Of a stretch of DNA of 64,000 nucleotides, positions 1 to 8,349 are shown one piece after another. The stretch is from Bacteroidota bacterium. Its GTDB lineage: Bacteria; Bacteroidota; Bacteroidia; Bacteroidales; JAAUTT01. The DNA lies in contig JAUZOO010000003.1 of assembly GCA_030706405.1 (NCBI GenBank), positions 434,001 through 498,000 of the forward strand. Direction: 5' to 3'. How positions within the stretch are numbered: position 1 is the first letter of the stretch; every line of letters starts with the position of its first letter. A program made the position numbers and the translations under genes. The notes below the pieces were generated by a model. That model saw only the letters and a program-made list of their open reading frames with translations, did not search any database and had not been told where the DNA came from.

Positions 1-396
1 CTGACTAATAAGCGACTCTTCCGGGTCCGGACCATCCGACGGAATTGTCATTGGCAGGGAATCTTCCTGATTCATCGTTTGATCCAACGACACATTGTTC
101 AACTTTTTCTTACGGATAAAATCAATACAGTTATTGGTAGCTATTTTAAACAGCCAGGTACTAAACGCAAAATTGGGGGTGTATTGATTTATATTCTTAA
201 AAGCCTTCCCAAATGCTTCAATGGTAAGATCTTCGGCATCACTTGGATTAGCAACCATTTTAACAAGCATAAAGTAAATTGCATCCCTATATCTTCCCAA
301 AAGCTCGGCATAGGCCTTTTGATCCCCATCTATGGCCTGCAATACCAGGTCATAATCATGCTGAGCTTTATCAGATAAGTTGGATGCTAATTCCAT
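1..396 (-). CDS. ECF-type RNA polymerase sigma factor (5' part only)
   Basis: Reading the minus strand from the ATG at 396 gives 132 codons that run off the left edge. Residues about 12-90 are sigma-70 region 2: a helix with DYDLVLQAIDGDQKAYAELL, then NPSDAEDLTIEAFGKAF and FSTWLFKIATNNCIDFIRKKK, the usual core-binding and -10-recognition stretch of ECF sigma factors. Region 4 lies outside the window. The start codon overlaps the last codons of the upstream glycosyltransferase gene by 10 bp (its TAG is inside the sigma reading frame), so the two are translationally linked. The family directs RNA polymerase to alternative promoters; its target and any anti-sigma partner cannot be seen here. Confidence 0.85.
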   Translation of the reverse strand, partial: MELASNLSDKAQHDYDLVLQAIDGDQKAYAELLGRYRDAIYFMLVKMVANPSDAEDLTIEAFGKAFKNINQYTPNFAFSTWLFKIATNNCIDFIRKKKLNNVSLDQTMNQEDSLPMTIPSDGPDPEESLISQ

Positions 397-1592
397 TTAT
401 GTTGATTTGTATTAATTGGAGATCTTAAATATAAAGGAATATTCACAAATGGTGAAATTATATCAAAAAAAACTGACTGAAAAAGCAAACTTTTTTCGTT
501 CAGTTTTCCCATCGCCGAATTAAAAACCAGTAACTGAATAATCAACCGAAAGGCGAACACTGCCGTTCCAATTATCCATGTTTTAGGATTTACAACCACC
601 AATACTGTTCCTAATAAAAAGAATACACGGCTAAAGGATTCCAATCTCAATAAAAATTTAACTCCAAACTTATAGTTCTTAACCGTCGAAAAATAGAGCT
701 TCTTATATATTTTCCATTGATGATAGTTCAATGGAACCGCACGGGTGTGCGATTTATGCGAAAACTCTACCCTTGTGTTCCGTTTGATAGCAACCTCGCT
801 CACAAAAAGATTATCATCGCCCGGAAGAATTTGGGCATGACTGGCAAACCCTTTATTGCGTAAAAAAAGTGACTTCCGATAACTCAGGTTGCGACCAACC
901 CCCATGAATGGCAATCCGATCAAAGCAAAGCTAAAATATTGTATAGCTGTAAAAAACGCATCAAACCGGATAAATTTATTTACGAGTCCCTTCTTTTTCT
1001 CGAAACCGCCATACCCCAAAATCACTTCGTTAGGATTAACAAAGTTGCGCTGCATTGTTGCCAACCAGTGTTTATCGGCTGGTTTACAATTAGGATCGGT
1101 AAGTAGCAACCATTCATTCTTAGCTGCTTTAATTCCAATGGTCAGGGCAAGTTTCTTTCCATGGGTAAACTTTTCATCTTGTTTTATCTGGGTACTCCGT
1201 AAATTTGAATATTGGTCGCGAAACTTTTCGAGAACATCTTCGGTATCATCGTCTGAACAGTCATTTACTACAATTACCTCATAATTTGGATAATCCTGTT
1301 CAAGAAACAACGGTAAGTTAGCTGTCAAATATTCGGCATCATTCCGGGCGCACAAAATTATCGACACCGGCTGATGAGTATCTGAATAATGATAGTTCCG
1401 TTCCTTAAACAAAGGTACCCGAATAAATATAAACAAATAATAACCTATCTGAATAAGAAAAACAAACGCTAAAAAGCTCAATGTAATTAACTCGTATGGT
1501 CCAAAACCGGTAAAAAAATATTCCACGTTTATAATCGTTAAATGACACAGCAAGTTTATTAAAAAAAATCCTTTTCGAAAAAAGTTAGCCAA
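387..1592 (-). CDS. Membrane-bound family 2 glycosyltransferase
   Basis: 401 residues. An N-terminal hydrophobic segment (about 25-55) is followed by a GT-A domain: VSIILCARND (about 75-85), the VNDCSDDDTEDV nucleotide-sugar segment and LLLTDPNCKP, where DPN stands in the place of the metal-binding DxD. Further hydrophobic segments lie near residues 210-230 and in the last 90 residues. The layout is that of processive or polyprenyl-linked GT2 enzymes that build surface polysaccharide or glycolipid at the inner membrane; acceptor and sugar are unknown. It precedes and overlaps the ECF sigma gene and is divergent from tgt across a 60-bp gap. The N-terminus is not certain, as several in-frame starts precede the first membrane segment. 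Confidence 0.8.
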   Translation of the reverse strand: MANFFRKGFFLINLLCHLTIINVEYFFTGFGPYELITLSFLAFVFLIQIGYYLFIFIRVPLFKERNYHYSDTHQPVSIILCARNDAEYLTANLPLFLEQDYPNYEVIVVNDCSDDDTEDVLEKFRDQYSNLRSTQIKQDEKFTHGKKLALTIGIKAAKNEWLLLTDPNCKPADKHWLATMQRNFVNPNEVILGYGGFEKKKGLVNKFIRFDAFFTAIQYFSFALIGLPFMGVGRNLSYRKSLFLRNKGFASHAQILPGDDNLFVSEVAIKRNTRVEFSHKSHTRAVPLNYHQWKIYKKLYFSTVKNYKFGVKFLLRLESFSRVFFLLGTVLVVVNPKTWIIGTAVFAFRLIIQLLVFNSAMGKLNEKSLLFQSVFFDIISPFVNIPLYLRSPINTNQHKWN

Positions 1593-1625
1593 TCAGGTTT
1601 GCCTGCAAATGTCGTTATTTAATTA

Positions 1626-1633
1626 TATCTTTG
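1626..1633 (+). promoter_or_regulatory. Probable -7 element of the tgt promoter
   Basis: TATCTTTG fits the Bacteroidota -7 consensus TAnnTTTG. A TTTG lies upstream at 1598-1601, 24 bp away, slightly longer than usual. Transcription from here would begin near 1640, downstream of the ATG at 1609 but upstream of the GTG at 1654, which favours the GTG as the true start of tgt. Confidence 0.45.
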
Positions 1634-1653
1634 AGGCCAAATTTTTTAAATTA

Positions 1654-2784
1654 GTGAAATTCAATATTCTTTACAACGATAAAGAATCGAAGGCTCGCGT
1701 TGGCAAGATTCAAACCGATCACGGTATTATCGAAACTCCCATCTTTATGCCGGTGGGCACACTTGGCAGTGTTAAAGGCGTACATCAGCGCGAATTGGCT
1801 GACGATATCAACGCCCAGATTATACTTGGAAACACGTATCACCTATACTTGCGCCCCGGACTCGATATCCTGAAAAAAGCCGGAGGTTTGCACCGCTTTA
1901 TAAACTGGGATCGCCCCTTGCTTACCGATAGCGGCGGTTATCAGGTATTTTCTTTATCCGACAACCGGAAGCTTACCCGAGAAGGTGCTATTTTCAAATC
2001 GCATATCGACGGTTCAACCCATTTGTTTACCCCCGAAAATGTTGTAAATATACAACGCACCATCGGTGCCGATATCATTATGGCATTTGACGAGTGTACC
2101 CCCTACCCTTGCGAACACGCGTATGCCAGCAAGTCGTTAAACCTTACACATCATTGGCTGGACCGTGGATTAGCACATTTTGCACAAACTGAGCCTCAAT
2201 ACGGACACGAACAAACCTTCTTTCCCATTGTGCAAGGTAGCGTTTACAAGGATTTACGTATAAAATCAGCCGAATATATTGCTTCAAAAAATGCCGATGG
2301 AAATGCCATTGGTGGACTTGCCGTTGGCGAACCGGCAGAAGAAATGTACGAAATGATTTCGGTGGTTAACGGAATCCTGCCTCTCGATAAGCCCCGCTAT
2401 CTGATGGGCGTAGGAACTCCGGTAAACCTTCTGGAAAGTATTGCACTTGGTGTAGATATGTTCGATTGTGTAATGCCCACACGCAATGGACGTAACGGTA
2501 TGTTATTCACATCCAAAGGAATATTAAATATGCGGAACGAGAAATGGAAAGATGATTTCTCACCCATAGATCCGGACGGAACTTCTTTTGTTGACAAACA
2601 TTATACGAAAGCGTATCTTCGTCACCTGGTAACCAATAAGGAAATGTTGGGTGCACAGATAGCAAGTATTCACAACCTCGCTTTTTACCTCGAACTGGTA
2701 AGACAAGCCAGAGAAAAAATTAAAGAAGGAACATTCCTTTCCTGGAAAAACGTAATGGTTAAACAACTGATTAAACGATTATGA
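1654..2784 (+). CDS. tgt: Queuine/preQ1 tRNA-ribosyltransferase, lacking the zinc cysteines
   Basis: Exchanges guanine-34 for preQ1 in tRNAs with GUN anticodons, an early step of queuosine formation. From the GTG start the protein has 376 residues; homologues begin with MKF-type N-termini, and the extra 15 residues from the ATG at 1609 are unlike the family. The catalytic DSGGYQVFSL (Asp ~92) and FDCVMPTRNGRNG (nucleophile Asp ~271) are intact. The C-terminal zinc site is not: where the E. coli enzyme has C-x-C-x2-C, this one has G309, S311 and D314, although the distal His (~340, SIHNL) remains. From memory this loss is shared by other Bacteroidales enzymes. It overlaps the next gene by 4 bp. 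Confidence 0.92.
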   Translation: MKFNILYNDKESKARVGKIQTDHGIIETPIFMPVGTLGSVKGVHQRELADDINAQIILGNTYHLYLRPGLDILKKAGGLHRFINWDRPLLTDSGGYQVFSLSDNRKLTREGAIFKSHIDGSTHLFTPENVVNIQRTIGADIIMAFDECTPYPCEHAYASKSLNLTHHWLDRGLAHFAQTEPQYGHEQTFFPIVQGSVYKDLRIKSAEYIASKNADGNAIGGLAVGEPAEEMYEMISVVNGILPLDKPRYLMGVGTPVNLLESIALGVDMFDCVMPTRNGRNGMLFTSKGILNMRNEKWKDDFSPIDPDGTSFVDKHYTKAYLRHLVTNKEMLGAQIASIHNLAFYLELVRQAREKIKEGTFLSWKNVMVKQLIKRL

Positions 2785-3875
2785 AAAAGTGGAAACTGAC
2801 GATATTAGATTATTATATCATCCGTAAATTCCTCGGGACATTTTTCTTTGCCCTCATCTTAATTATATGTATTGCCGTCATTTTTGATGTAGCCGAAAAA
2901 ATTGACGACTTTATGGAAAAGGGCGCATCTATTAAACTAATTGTATTTCAATACTACCTGAACTTCATTCCTTATTTTGCAGTTCTTTTCAGCTCACTTT
3001 TCACGTTCATCTCGGTCATCTTTTTTACCTCAAAAATGGCATACAACACTGAAATTGTTGCTATTCTGAATAGTGGTATGAGTTTTCGCCGGATGATGTA
3101 CCCATATATGATTTCGGCAGCCCTGATTTCGGGTTTCTCGTTTATCCTTAGCAACTATGTAATCCCTGGAGCCAATAAAAAACGGTTTGCATTTGAAGAA
3201 GTTTATGTGCGAAGCCATGCTTTCAATTACAACAAACAGGATGTACACAAACAAATTCAACCGGGAGTTTACCTCTATTTTCAATCATTTAACAATGTTT
3301 CCAATATCGGGAATATGTTTTGCATTGAAAAATACGATGGCACCAAACTGGTATCAAAATTAATGGCTGACTATATTCAATGGGACTCGGTAAAGCATAA
3401 ATGGACAGCCCAAAACTATTTCATTCGCACCATCGACGGAATGAATGAAAAAATAGTGAAAGGAAAAAAAATAGACACTACACTGAACATCCAGCCCGAG
3501 GAATTCAAACGTCGCGAGAACTTTATGGAAGCCATGAGCATCCACGAACTTAACGATTATATTAAAACCCTGAAACTACAAGGAGCCGACAACGTCAATA
3601 CCTATATTATTGAACGAGAAAAACGAACCGCCTATCCATTTTCCACATTCATTCTTACGCTGATTGGCGTAACGCTGTCCTCGCGAAAAGTAAGAGGCGG
3701 TATTGGGGTACACATCGGAACGGGTTTAGCCCTAAGTTTTGGGTACATCCTTTTTATGCAATTTTCGTCACAATTTGCCATCAGTGGCACCTTAAGCCCC
3801 ATGCTAGCGGCTTGGATTCCCAACATCATTTTTGCCATTATCTCCCTCTATTTATACAAGATAGCCCCTAAATAA
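2781..3875 (+). CDS. lptG: LptF/LptG (YjgP/YjgQ) family LPS-export permease
   Basis: 364 residues with the family layout: two transmembrane helices near residues 15-35 and 52-80, a third near 100-125, a periplasmic beta-jellyroll of about 150 residues, and three C-terminal helices. Proteins of this family are the membrane part of the LptB2FG ABC transporter that moves lipopolysaccharide from the inner membrane to the Lpt bridge. The signature ..IEREKRTAYPFSTFILTLIG.. before the last helices is typical. It starts inside the stop of tgt (4-bp overlap), an arrangement I recall from other Bacteroidota. LptF and LptG cannot be separated on this evidence; the symbol is the usual annotation choice. 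Confidence 0.85.
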   Translation: MKKWKLTILDYYIIRKFLGTFFFALILIICIAVIFDVAEKIDDFMEKGASIKLIVFQYYLNFIPYFAVLFSSLFTFISVIFFTSKMAYNTEIVAILNSGMSFRRMMYPYMISAALISGFSFILSNYVIPGANKKRFAFEEVYVRSHAFNYNKQDVHKQIQPGVYLYFQSFNNVSNIGNMFCIEKYDGTKLVSKLMADYIQWDSVKHKWTAQNYFIRTIDGMNEKIVKGKKIDTTLNIQPEEFKRRENFMEAMSIHELNDYIKTLKLQGADNVNTYIIEREKRTAYPFSTFILTLIGVTLSSRKVRGGIGVHIGTGLALSFGYILFMQFSSQFAISGTLSPMLAAWIPNIIFAIISLYLYKIAPK

Positions 3876-3892
3876 TATCCTTACGGGAAGTT

Positions 3893-3946
3893 AACCATTG
3901 ATTATCTGGCTAGTAAATATAACTAACTCATAATCAATGGTTTTTT
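3893..3946 (+). terminator. Rho-independent terminator after tgt-lptG
   Basis: AACCATTGATTAT at 3893-3905 pairs perfectly with ATAATCAATGGTT at 3930-3942, a 13-bp stem with a 24-nt loop, followed by a T-run. Confidence 0.8.
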
Positions 3947-3966
3947 ATTTCAAAATTTGTAAGAAA

Positions 3967-3995
3967 TTGTCACAGAACTTTTATAAATAGTTTTG
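3967..3995 (+). promoter_or_regulatory. Promoter of the carboxyltransferase operon
   Basis: TTG at 3967-3969 and TAGTTTTG at 3988-3995, 18 bp apart, match the Bacteroidota -33/-7 pattern. The predicted transcript starts near 4002, giving a leader of about 70 nt. Confidence 0.65.
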
Positions 3996-4071
3996 ATTTT
4001 GTAATGTTGTAGTCCTTTTTGGAAAAAGAAAACAAAAAGAATTCACTTTTTAGTAACTAAAAACAATTATT

Positions 4072-5616
4072 ATGCCACTGAAAAACAAGATTCTGGATCT
4101 TCAAAAACGTAGAGAGCTTGTTGAACAGGGAGGAGGAGAAAAAGCCATCGAGAAACAGATTGCGATGGGAAAACTCACCGCCCGTGAGCGTATCACCTCT
4201 ATCCTCGACAAAGGTTCATTCAACGAGTATGACCTCTTTGTTGAACATGATGCCAGAGATTTTGACATGGACAAGGTTACCTTAGCCGGCGACGGTGTTG
4301 TAACCGGTACCGGAACAATTAACGGACAACCTGCCTGTATTTATGCACAGGACTTTACCGTTGCTGGTGGATCGTTGGGCTCGATGCACGCCCGCAAGAT
4401 TACCAAAATTATGGATCACTCCCTGAAAATGAAGATGCCTCTTATCGGTATCAACGACTCTGGTGGAGCCCGTATTCAGGAAGGTGTAAACTCGCTTGCC
4501 GGTTATGGTGAAATTTTCTTCCGCAATACTTTAGCCTCCGGGGTTATCCCCCAAATTTCGGTAATCCTTGGCCCTTGCGCAGGTGGTGCTGTATATTCGC
4601 CCGCTCTTACCGACTTCGTTTTCGTAGTTGATAAAATTTCGAAGATGTTCATCACTGGTCCTGAAGTTATCAAAACCGTGATTGGTGAAGAAATTTCGGC
4701 CGAAGACCTTGGCGGAGCCAAAGTTCACAGCCACATCACCGGTAACGCTCATTTCTACGCTGAAAGCGAAAAGGAATGCTTCGACCAGATCAACAAACTT
4801 CTCAGCTTTATTCCTTGGAGCAATGTTCACAAAGCAGTAAAAATTGCCCCAAAACCTCCCAAGAACCACAGAAAAATTGAAGATATCGTTCCCGAAGATC
4901 CTAAACAACCTTACGACGTTCGCGAGGTAATCCGTTGTATGGTTGACGATTCTGATTTCTTCGAAATTCAGGAACACTGGGCAGCCAATGCCGTTATCGG
5001 TTTTGGTCGTATGAATGGCGAAACTGTAGGTTTTGTTGCTAACCAACCACTGGTACTTGCCGGTGTACTTGATTGCGACTCTTCTGATAAAATTGCCCGT
5101 TTCATCCGCTACTGCGATGCCTTCAACATTCCATTGGTAACCTTGGTTGACCTTCCTGGTTATCTCCCAGGCGTTGATCAGGAACATGCCGGTGTAATCC
5201 GTCACGGTGCTAAAATTCTGTATTCATACAGTGAAGCTACCGTTCCTAAAGTTACCCTCATCTTGCGTAAAGCTTATGGCGGCGGTTACATCGCGATGGG
5301 TTCGCGCCACCTCCGTGCCGACTTCGTATTTGCATGGCCAACTGCCGAAATCGCAGTTATGGGTTCAGAAGGTGCAGCCAACATTATTTTCCGTAAGGAA
5401 ATTAAAGAAGCTGAAAATCCTGCCGAAGTTCGCAAACAAAAAGTTCAGGAGTACAGAGATAAATTTGCCAATCCTTACGTTGCCGCATCCAAAGGTTATA
5501 TCGATGCAGTAATCGAACCGGGCGAAACCAGAAATAAAATTGTTCATGCCCTCGAAGTTTCGACTTATAAGGATGCTGGAATGCCTAAAAAGAAACACGG
5601 GATTCCCCCGTTCTAA
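4072..5616 (+). CDS. mmdA: Biotin-dependent carboxyltransferase subunit (methylmalonyl-CoA decarboxylase alpha / acyl-CoA carboxylase beta)
   Basis: 514 residues, the usual length of PccB/MmdA proteins, with both crotonase-like carboxyltransferase halves: N-terminal half with INDSGGARIQEGV and GPCAGGAVYSPALTDF, C-terminal half with LVDLPGYLPGVDQEHAGVIRHGAK and RKAYGGGYIAMGSR. It moves CO2 between methylmalonyl-CoA (or another acyl-CoA) and carboxybiotin. The next gene is the biotin carrier. No biotin carboxylase, OadG-like or OadB/MmdB membrane subunit follows, so the genes here cannot decide between the sodium-pumping decarboxylase of propionate fermentation and a soluble carboxylase. The codon bias looks strong (many preferred codons), in keeping with high expression. 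Confidence 0.88.
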   Translation: MPLKNKILDLQKRRELVEQGGGEKAIEKQIAMGKLTARERITSILDKGSFNEYDLFVEHDARDFDMDKVTLAGDGVVTGTGTINGQPACIYAQDFTVAGGSLGSMHARKITKIMDHSLKMKMPLIGINDSGGARIQEGVNSLAGYGEIFFRNTLASGVIPQISVILGPCAGGAVYSPALTDFVFVVDKISKMFITGPEVIKTVIGEEISAEDLGGAKVHSHITGNAHFYAESEKECFDQINKLLSFIPWSNVHKAVKIAPKPPKNHRKIEDIVPEDPKQPYDVREVIRCMVDDSDFFEIQEHWAANAVIGFGRMNGETVGFVANQPLVLAGVLDCDSSDKIARFIRYCDAFNIPLVTLVDLPGYLPGVDQEHAGVIRHGAKILYSYSEATVPKVTLILRKAYGGGYIAMGSRHLRADFVFAWPTAEIAVMGSEGAANIIFRKEIKEAENPAEVRKQKVQEYRDKFANPYVAASKGYIDAVIEPGETRNKIVHALEVSTYKDAGMPKKKHGIPPF

Positions 5617-5620
5617 AAAT

Positions 5621-5640
5621 ATATCCGCTTCGGCGGATAT
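5621..5640 (+). promoter_or_regulatory. Intercistronic UUCG-tetraloop hairpin
   Basis: A perfect 8-bp stem (ATATCCGC / GCGGATAT) closed by a TTCG loop sits between the carboxyltransferase and biotin-carrier genes. No T-run follows, so it is more likely an mRNA stability or processing element, or a weak attenuator, than a terminator. Confidence 0.6.
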
Positions 5641-5683
5641 TGTTGGTTATTCCAAGTTTATTATTTTGTCGAATTAAAAAAGC

Positions 5684-6028
5684 ATGACAATGTCTACCAA
5701 TAAATCAAAAGAAGGAGGAAAAGCAGATCTTCAGTCGTTGGAAATCAACGATACCATCTACCAAACCTTACTTACCGATAAATACCAAAACCGTAAGCCC
5801 TGGCAACCTCGTAACGAGAAACAGGTACTTGGCGTATTGCCCGGAACCATTCAGGATATAAACGTTTCGAAAGGCAGCTCTGTAAAAAAAGGTGAGATCG
5901 TGTTAACCTATGTAGCCATGAAAATGGTGAATACGGTTAAGTCCCCGGTATCCGGAACAGTAAAGGATATTTTTGTTGCTGCTGGCGACAAATTTCCTAA
6001 AGGAGAACTCCTTCTCGAATTTGAATAA
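5684..6028 (+). CDS. Biotin carboxyl carrier protein of the carboxyltransferase
   Basis: 114 residues. The C-terminal ~70 residues form a biotinyl domain: PGTIQDINVSKGSSVKKGEIVLTYVAMKMVN, with Lys in AMKM as the biotin acceptor, and SPVSGTVKDIFVAAGDKFPKGELLLEFE as the second half. The N-terminal ~40 residues are charged and Gln/Lys-rich and probably link to the carboxyltransferase, as in MmdC/OadA-type carriers. It follows mmdA by 67 bp in the same direction and shares its promoter and a strong terminator. It carries the carboxyl group between the carboxyltransferase and a partner encoded elsewhere. Confidence 0.85.
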   Translation: MTMSTNKSKEGGKADLQSLEINDTIYQTLLTDKYQNRKPWQPRNEKQVLGVLPGTIQDINVSKGSSVKKGEIVLTYVAMKMVNTVKSPVSGTVKDIFVAAGDKFPKGELLLEFE

Positions 6029-6047
6029 ACCAATCGGTTTATAAATT

Positions 6048-6090
6048 AAAAAGGTGTCTCAACTTAGTTGAGACACCTTTTTTGCTTTTT
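6048..6090. terminator. Bidirectional terminator between biotin carrier and OPT genes
   Basis: AAAAAGGTGTCTCAAC (6048-6063) and GTTGAGACACCTTTTT (6067-6082) form a 16-bp perfect stem with a 3-nt loop. A/T tracts on both sides let it serve the plus-strand biotin carrier gene and the convergent minus-strand transporter gene. Confidence 0.9.
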
Positions 6091-6097
6091 ATCAGTA

Positions 6098-8167
6098 TTA
6101 CATCCCCGAAGCCGGAGGAACAGGAGCATTTGGGTCGCCTGCATTTTTAAGCGGGAAACGAACCAATACCCAGCCAATCAGGCCTAATACCACCAGACTT
6201 ATGGTTACCGGAGGATCTTTAAAGAATGAGAACACATCGTACAGGAACACATCGCCAACGGCAAAGATGGCAATTATGAGTCCCATCAACGCTTCACCGG
6301 CAATGAGTCCCGAAGCAAGCAGAACACCTACATTTTCGGAGTTTACTTTTTGAGCTTCGGTAAACTTCTTCTTCTCGATAAAATATTCAACAATACCTTT
6401 TATGATACCGCCGAGGAAAATGGCAAAGGTTGTTTCGAGCGGAAGGTACATGCCCACGCAAACAAGCATTGGGCTTTTAACCTGCATCATGATAAAACCA
6501 ATACCCATTAAGATACCGGCAATGATAAGCGGCCAAGCCATTGCCCCGCTCACGATTCCTTTCGAAAGAATAGCCATAAGGCTTGCCTGCGGTGCCGAAA
6601 GATTTTTACTTCCGAAACCGCCATCGTAACCTTCACGGATACCTTTGGCAATATCGCCATCGTTAAGGAAAACCAGCACACCAAACATCACCGAGCCGGC
6701 CAACACCACTCCGAGGATGTCGCCAATCTGCATGCGCCAAGGCGTACCGCCGAGGATATGCCCTGCTTTCAGGTCCTGAAGCATTTCGCCCGCAACCGCA
6801 GCCGACACACACACAATAGCAGCTACGCCAAGTACCGAGGCCACACCTTCGTTACCGGTAACGCCCAATCCGACTAAAATAAGTGCGGTAACCACCAAAG
6901 CGGTAAGGGTTAATCCTGAAATAGGATTATTACTCGAGCCCATGATACCAACCAAATATCCGGAAACGGCAGCGAAGAAAAAAGCCAGGATAATCATCAC
7001 AGTGGCAGCAACCAACGCTACAATGGCCGAAGTATGAAAGATAAAGAAGGTAATAAAAAAGGTGAGCAGCGCCACGGAAGCGATACCAAGTACAATCCAG
7101 CCAAAGCTGATGTCTTTTTCGTTACGGGGGATGTTTACTTCGTGACCAGCAGCGGCTTTTTTAACATCGTTTACCGAACGGGCAATACCCGCGGTAAGGC
7201 TTTTGCGCATGCGGTAAAGCGTAAACACTGCACTTACAAGCATCCCGCCAATGGCGATAGGACGAACGATATATCGCCAGATAGAATACGAAGTGGTTAC
7301 CCAGGCTTTGTTGGTAGCTGCATCGAGGGTGAGCGACGGATCTTTGCCCATCAGCGAAACGGCCATGGCATGGATGTCGAGCGACGGGCCCAGAAAGTAA
7401 AGAATCATCGGGGTAAGCAGTCCCCAGGCAATAATACCTCCACTAAAGTTAAGCGAAGCCAGTTTGGGGCCGATGATATATCCCACGCCCATGTAAGCAG
7501 GGCTGATACCCGGCGAGCCCATCAACATACCGCCTTCGCCCACATATTTGGTTCCGGTGATGGTTTGCTTGGAGAAGGTGACAAACTTTTCCCAGTAAAC
7601 GGAGAAGAACTTCATCTCACCTAAAAGCTTTACAAGCGCACCGAATATCATGGCTCCGAAAAGAAATTTGGAACTTCCCCCGGTTTTTTGTCCGGCTTTA
7701 TGGATTTCGGATGCAGCAACCGATTCCGGAAACGGAAGTTCAGCATCTTCAACCATTACGCGGCGCAACAGGGCCACAAACATGATACCCAAAACACCGC
7801 CAGCAATAAGGATTAACGTAGAGGTGATGTAATGTCCCGGGGTAAAAAACGGGTTCCAAAGTCCGGCCACAAAAAATGCCGGCAGCGTAAAAATAGCCCC
7901 GGCAGCAACCGACTCCCCGATAGACCCTACGGTACGGGCAAAGTTTTCTTCGAGAATGGAGCCTTTCATTGCTTTAAGGATGGCCATCCCGATAACGGCC
8001 GCAGGATAGGTGGCAGCAATGGTCATCCCCGCCTTTAGGCCAAGGTAGGCATTGGCCGCGCCCAGCACAACCGCCATGATAAGCCCGATGAGCAACCCTC
8101 TGACCGTGAACTCGGTCATATTGGTATCGGGCGAAACAAATGGAATAAATTTTCGAGGTTCCGACAT
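6098..8167 (-). CDS. OPT family oligopeptide transporter
   Basis: 689 residues, almost wholly hydrophobic, with some 14-16 transmembrane helices. The start MSEPRKFIPFVSPDTNMTEFTVRGLLIG and the blocks GAANAYLGLKAGMTIAATYPAAV, FPESVAASEIHKAG and GSSNNPISGLT are typical of the bacterial OPT branch. Members are proton-coupled importers of small peptides or of metal chelates; the substrate here cannot be told. It is a single-gene unit, convergent with the biotin carrier gene and divergent from lrgAB across the palindrome array. Confidence 0.88.
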   Translation of the reverse strand: MSEPRKFIPFVSPDTNMTEFTVRGLLIGLIMAVVLGAANAYLGLKAGMTIAATYPAAVIGMAILKAMKGSILEENFARTVGSIGESVAAGAIFTLPAFFVAGLWNPFFTPGHYITSTLILIAGGVLGIMFVALLRRVMVEDAELPFPESVAASEIHKAGQKTGGSSKFLFGAMIFGALVKLLGEMKFFSVYWEKFVTFSKQTITGTKYVGEGGMLMGSPGISPAYMGVGYIIGPKLASLNFSGGIIAWGLLTPMILYFLGPSLDIHAMAVSLMGKDPSLTLDAATNKAWVTTSYSIWRYIVRPIAIGGMLVSAVFTLYRMRKSLTAGIARSVNDVKKAAAGHEVNIPRNEKDISFGWIVLGIASVALLTFFITFFIFHTSAIVALVAATVMIILAFFFAAVSGYLVGIMGSSNNPISGLTLTALVVTALILVGLGVTGNEGVASVLGVAAIVCVSAAVAGEMLQDLKAGHILGGTPWRMQIGDILGVVLAGSVMFGVLVFLNDGDIAKGIREGYDGGFGSKNLSAPQASLMAILSKGIVSGAMAWPLIIAGILMGIGFIMMQVKSPMLVCVGMYLPLETTFAIFLGGIIKGIVEYFIEKKKFTEAQKVNSENVGVLLASGLIAGEALMGLIIAIFAVGDVFLYDVFSFFKDPPVTISLVVLGLIGWVLVRFPLKNAGDPNAPVPPASGM

Positions 8168-8349
8168 GAAATAGATTTTAAATGTTTGTTTATGGTTTAT
8201 GATTTTTCAAAATACAATCCGTTTAAGGCAAAAGTATTAATTTTTTGATGCTTACCATGTCTCAAAAAACTGATTATTGTCAGGTTAAACCTGTATTCAT
8301 TTTAACAAAGCGCTATCTTAAAAATAGGTTCCGGTAGGATTAACAGAGG
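8168..8349. promoter_or_regulatory. Upstream region of the OPT gene
   Basis: On the minus strand a -7-like TACTTTTG is present at 8236-8229, and a perfect 13-bp palindrome CAGGTTAAACCTG lies at 8281-8293. No well-spaced TTG was found, so this is a weak promoter call. Nothing coding is visible. Confidence 0.3.

Noticed and set aside
4531-5205. 224-residue minus-strand frame
   Set aside because: Shadow of the carboxyltransferase gene, caused by its strong codon bias.
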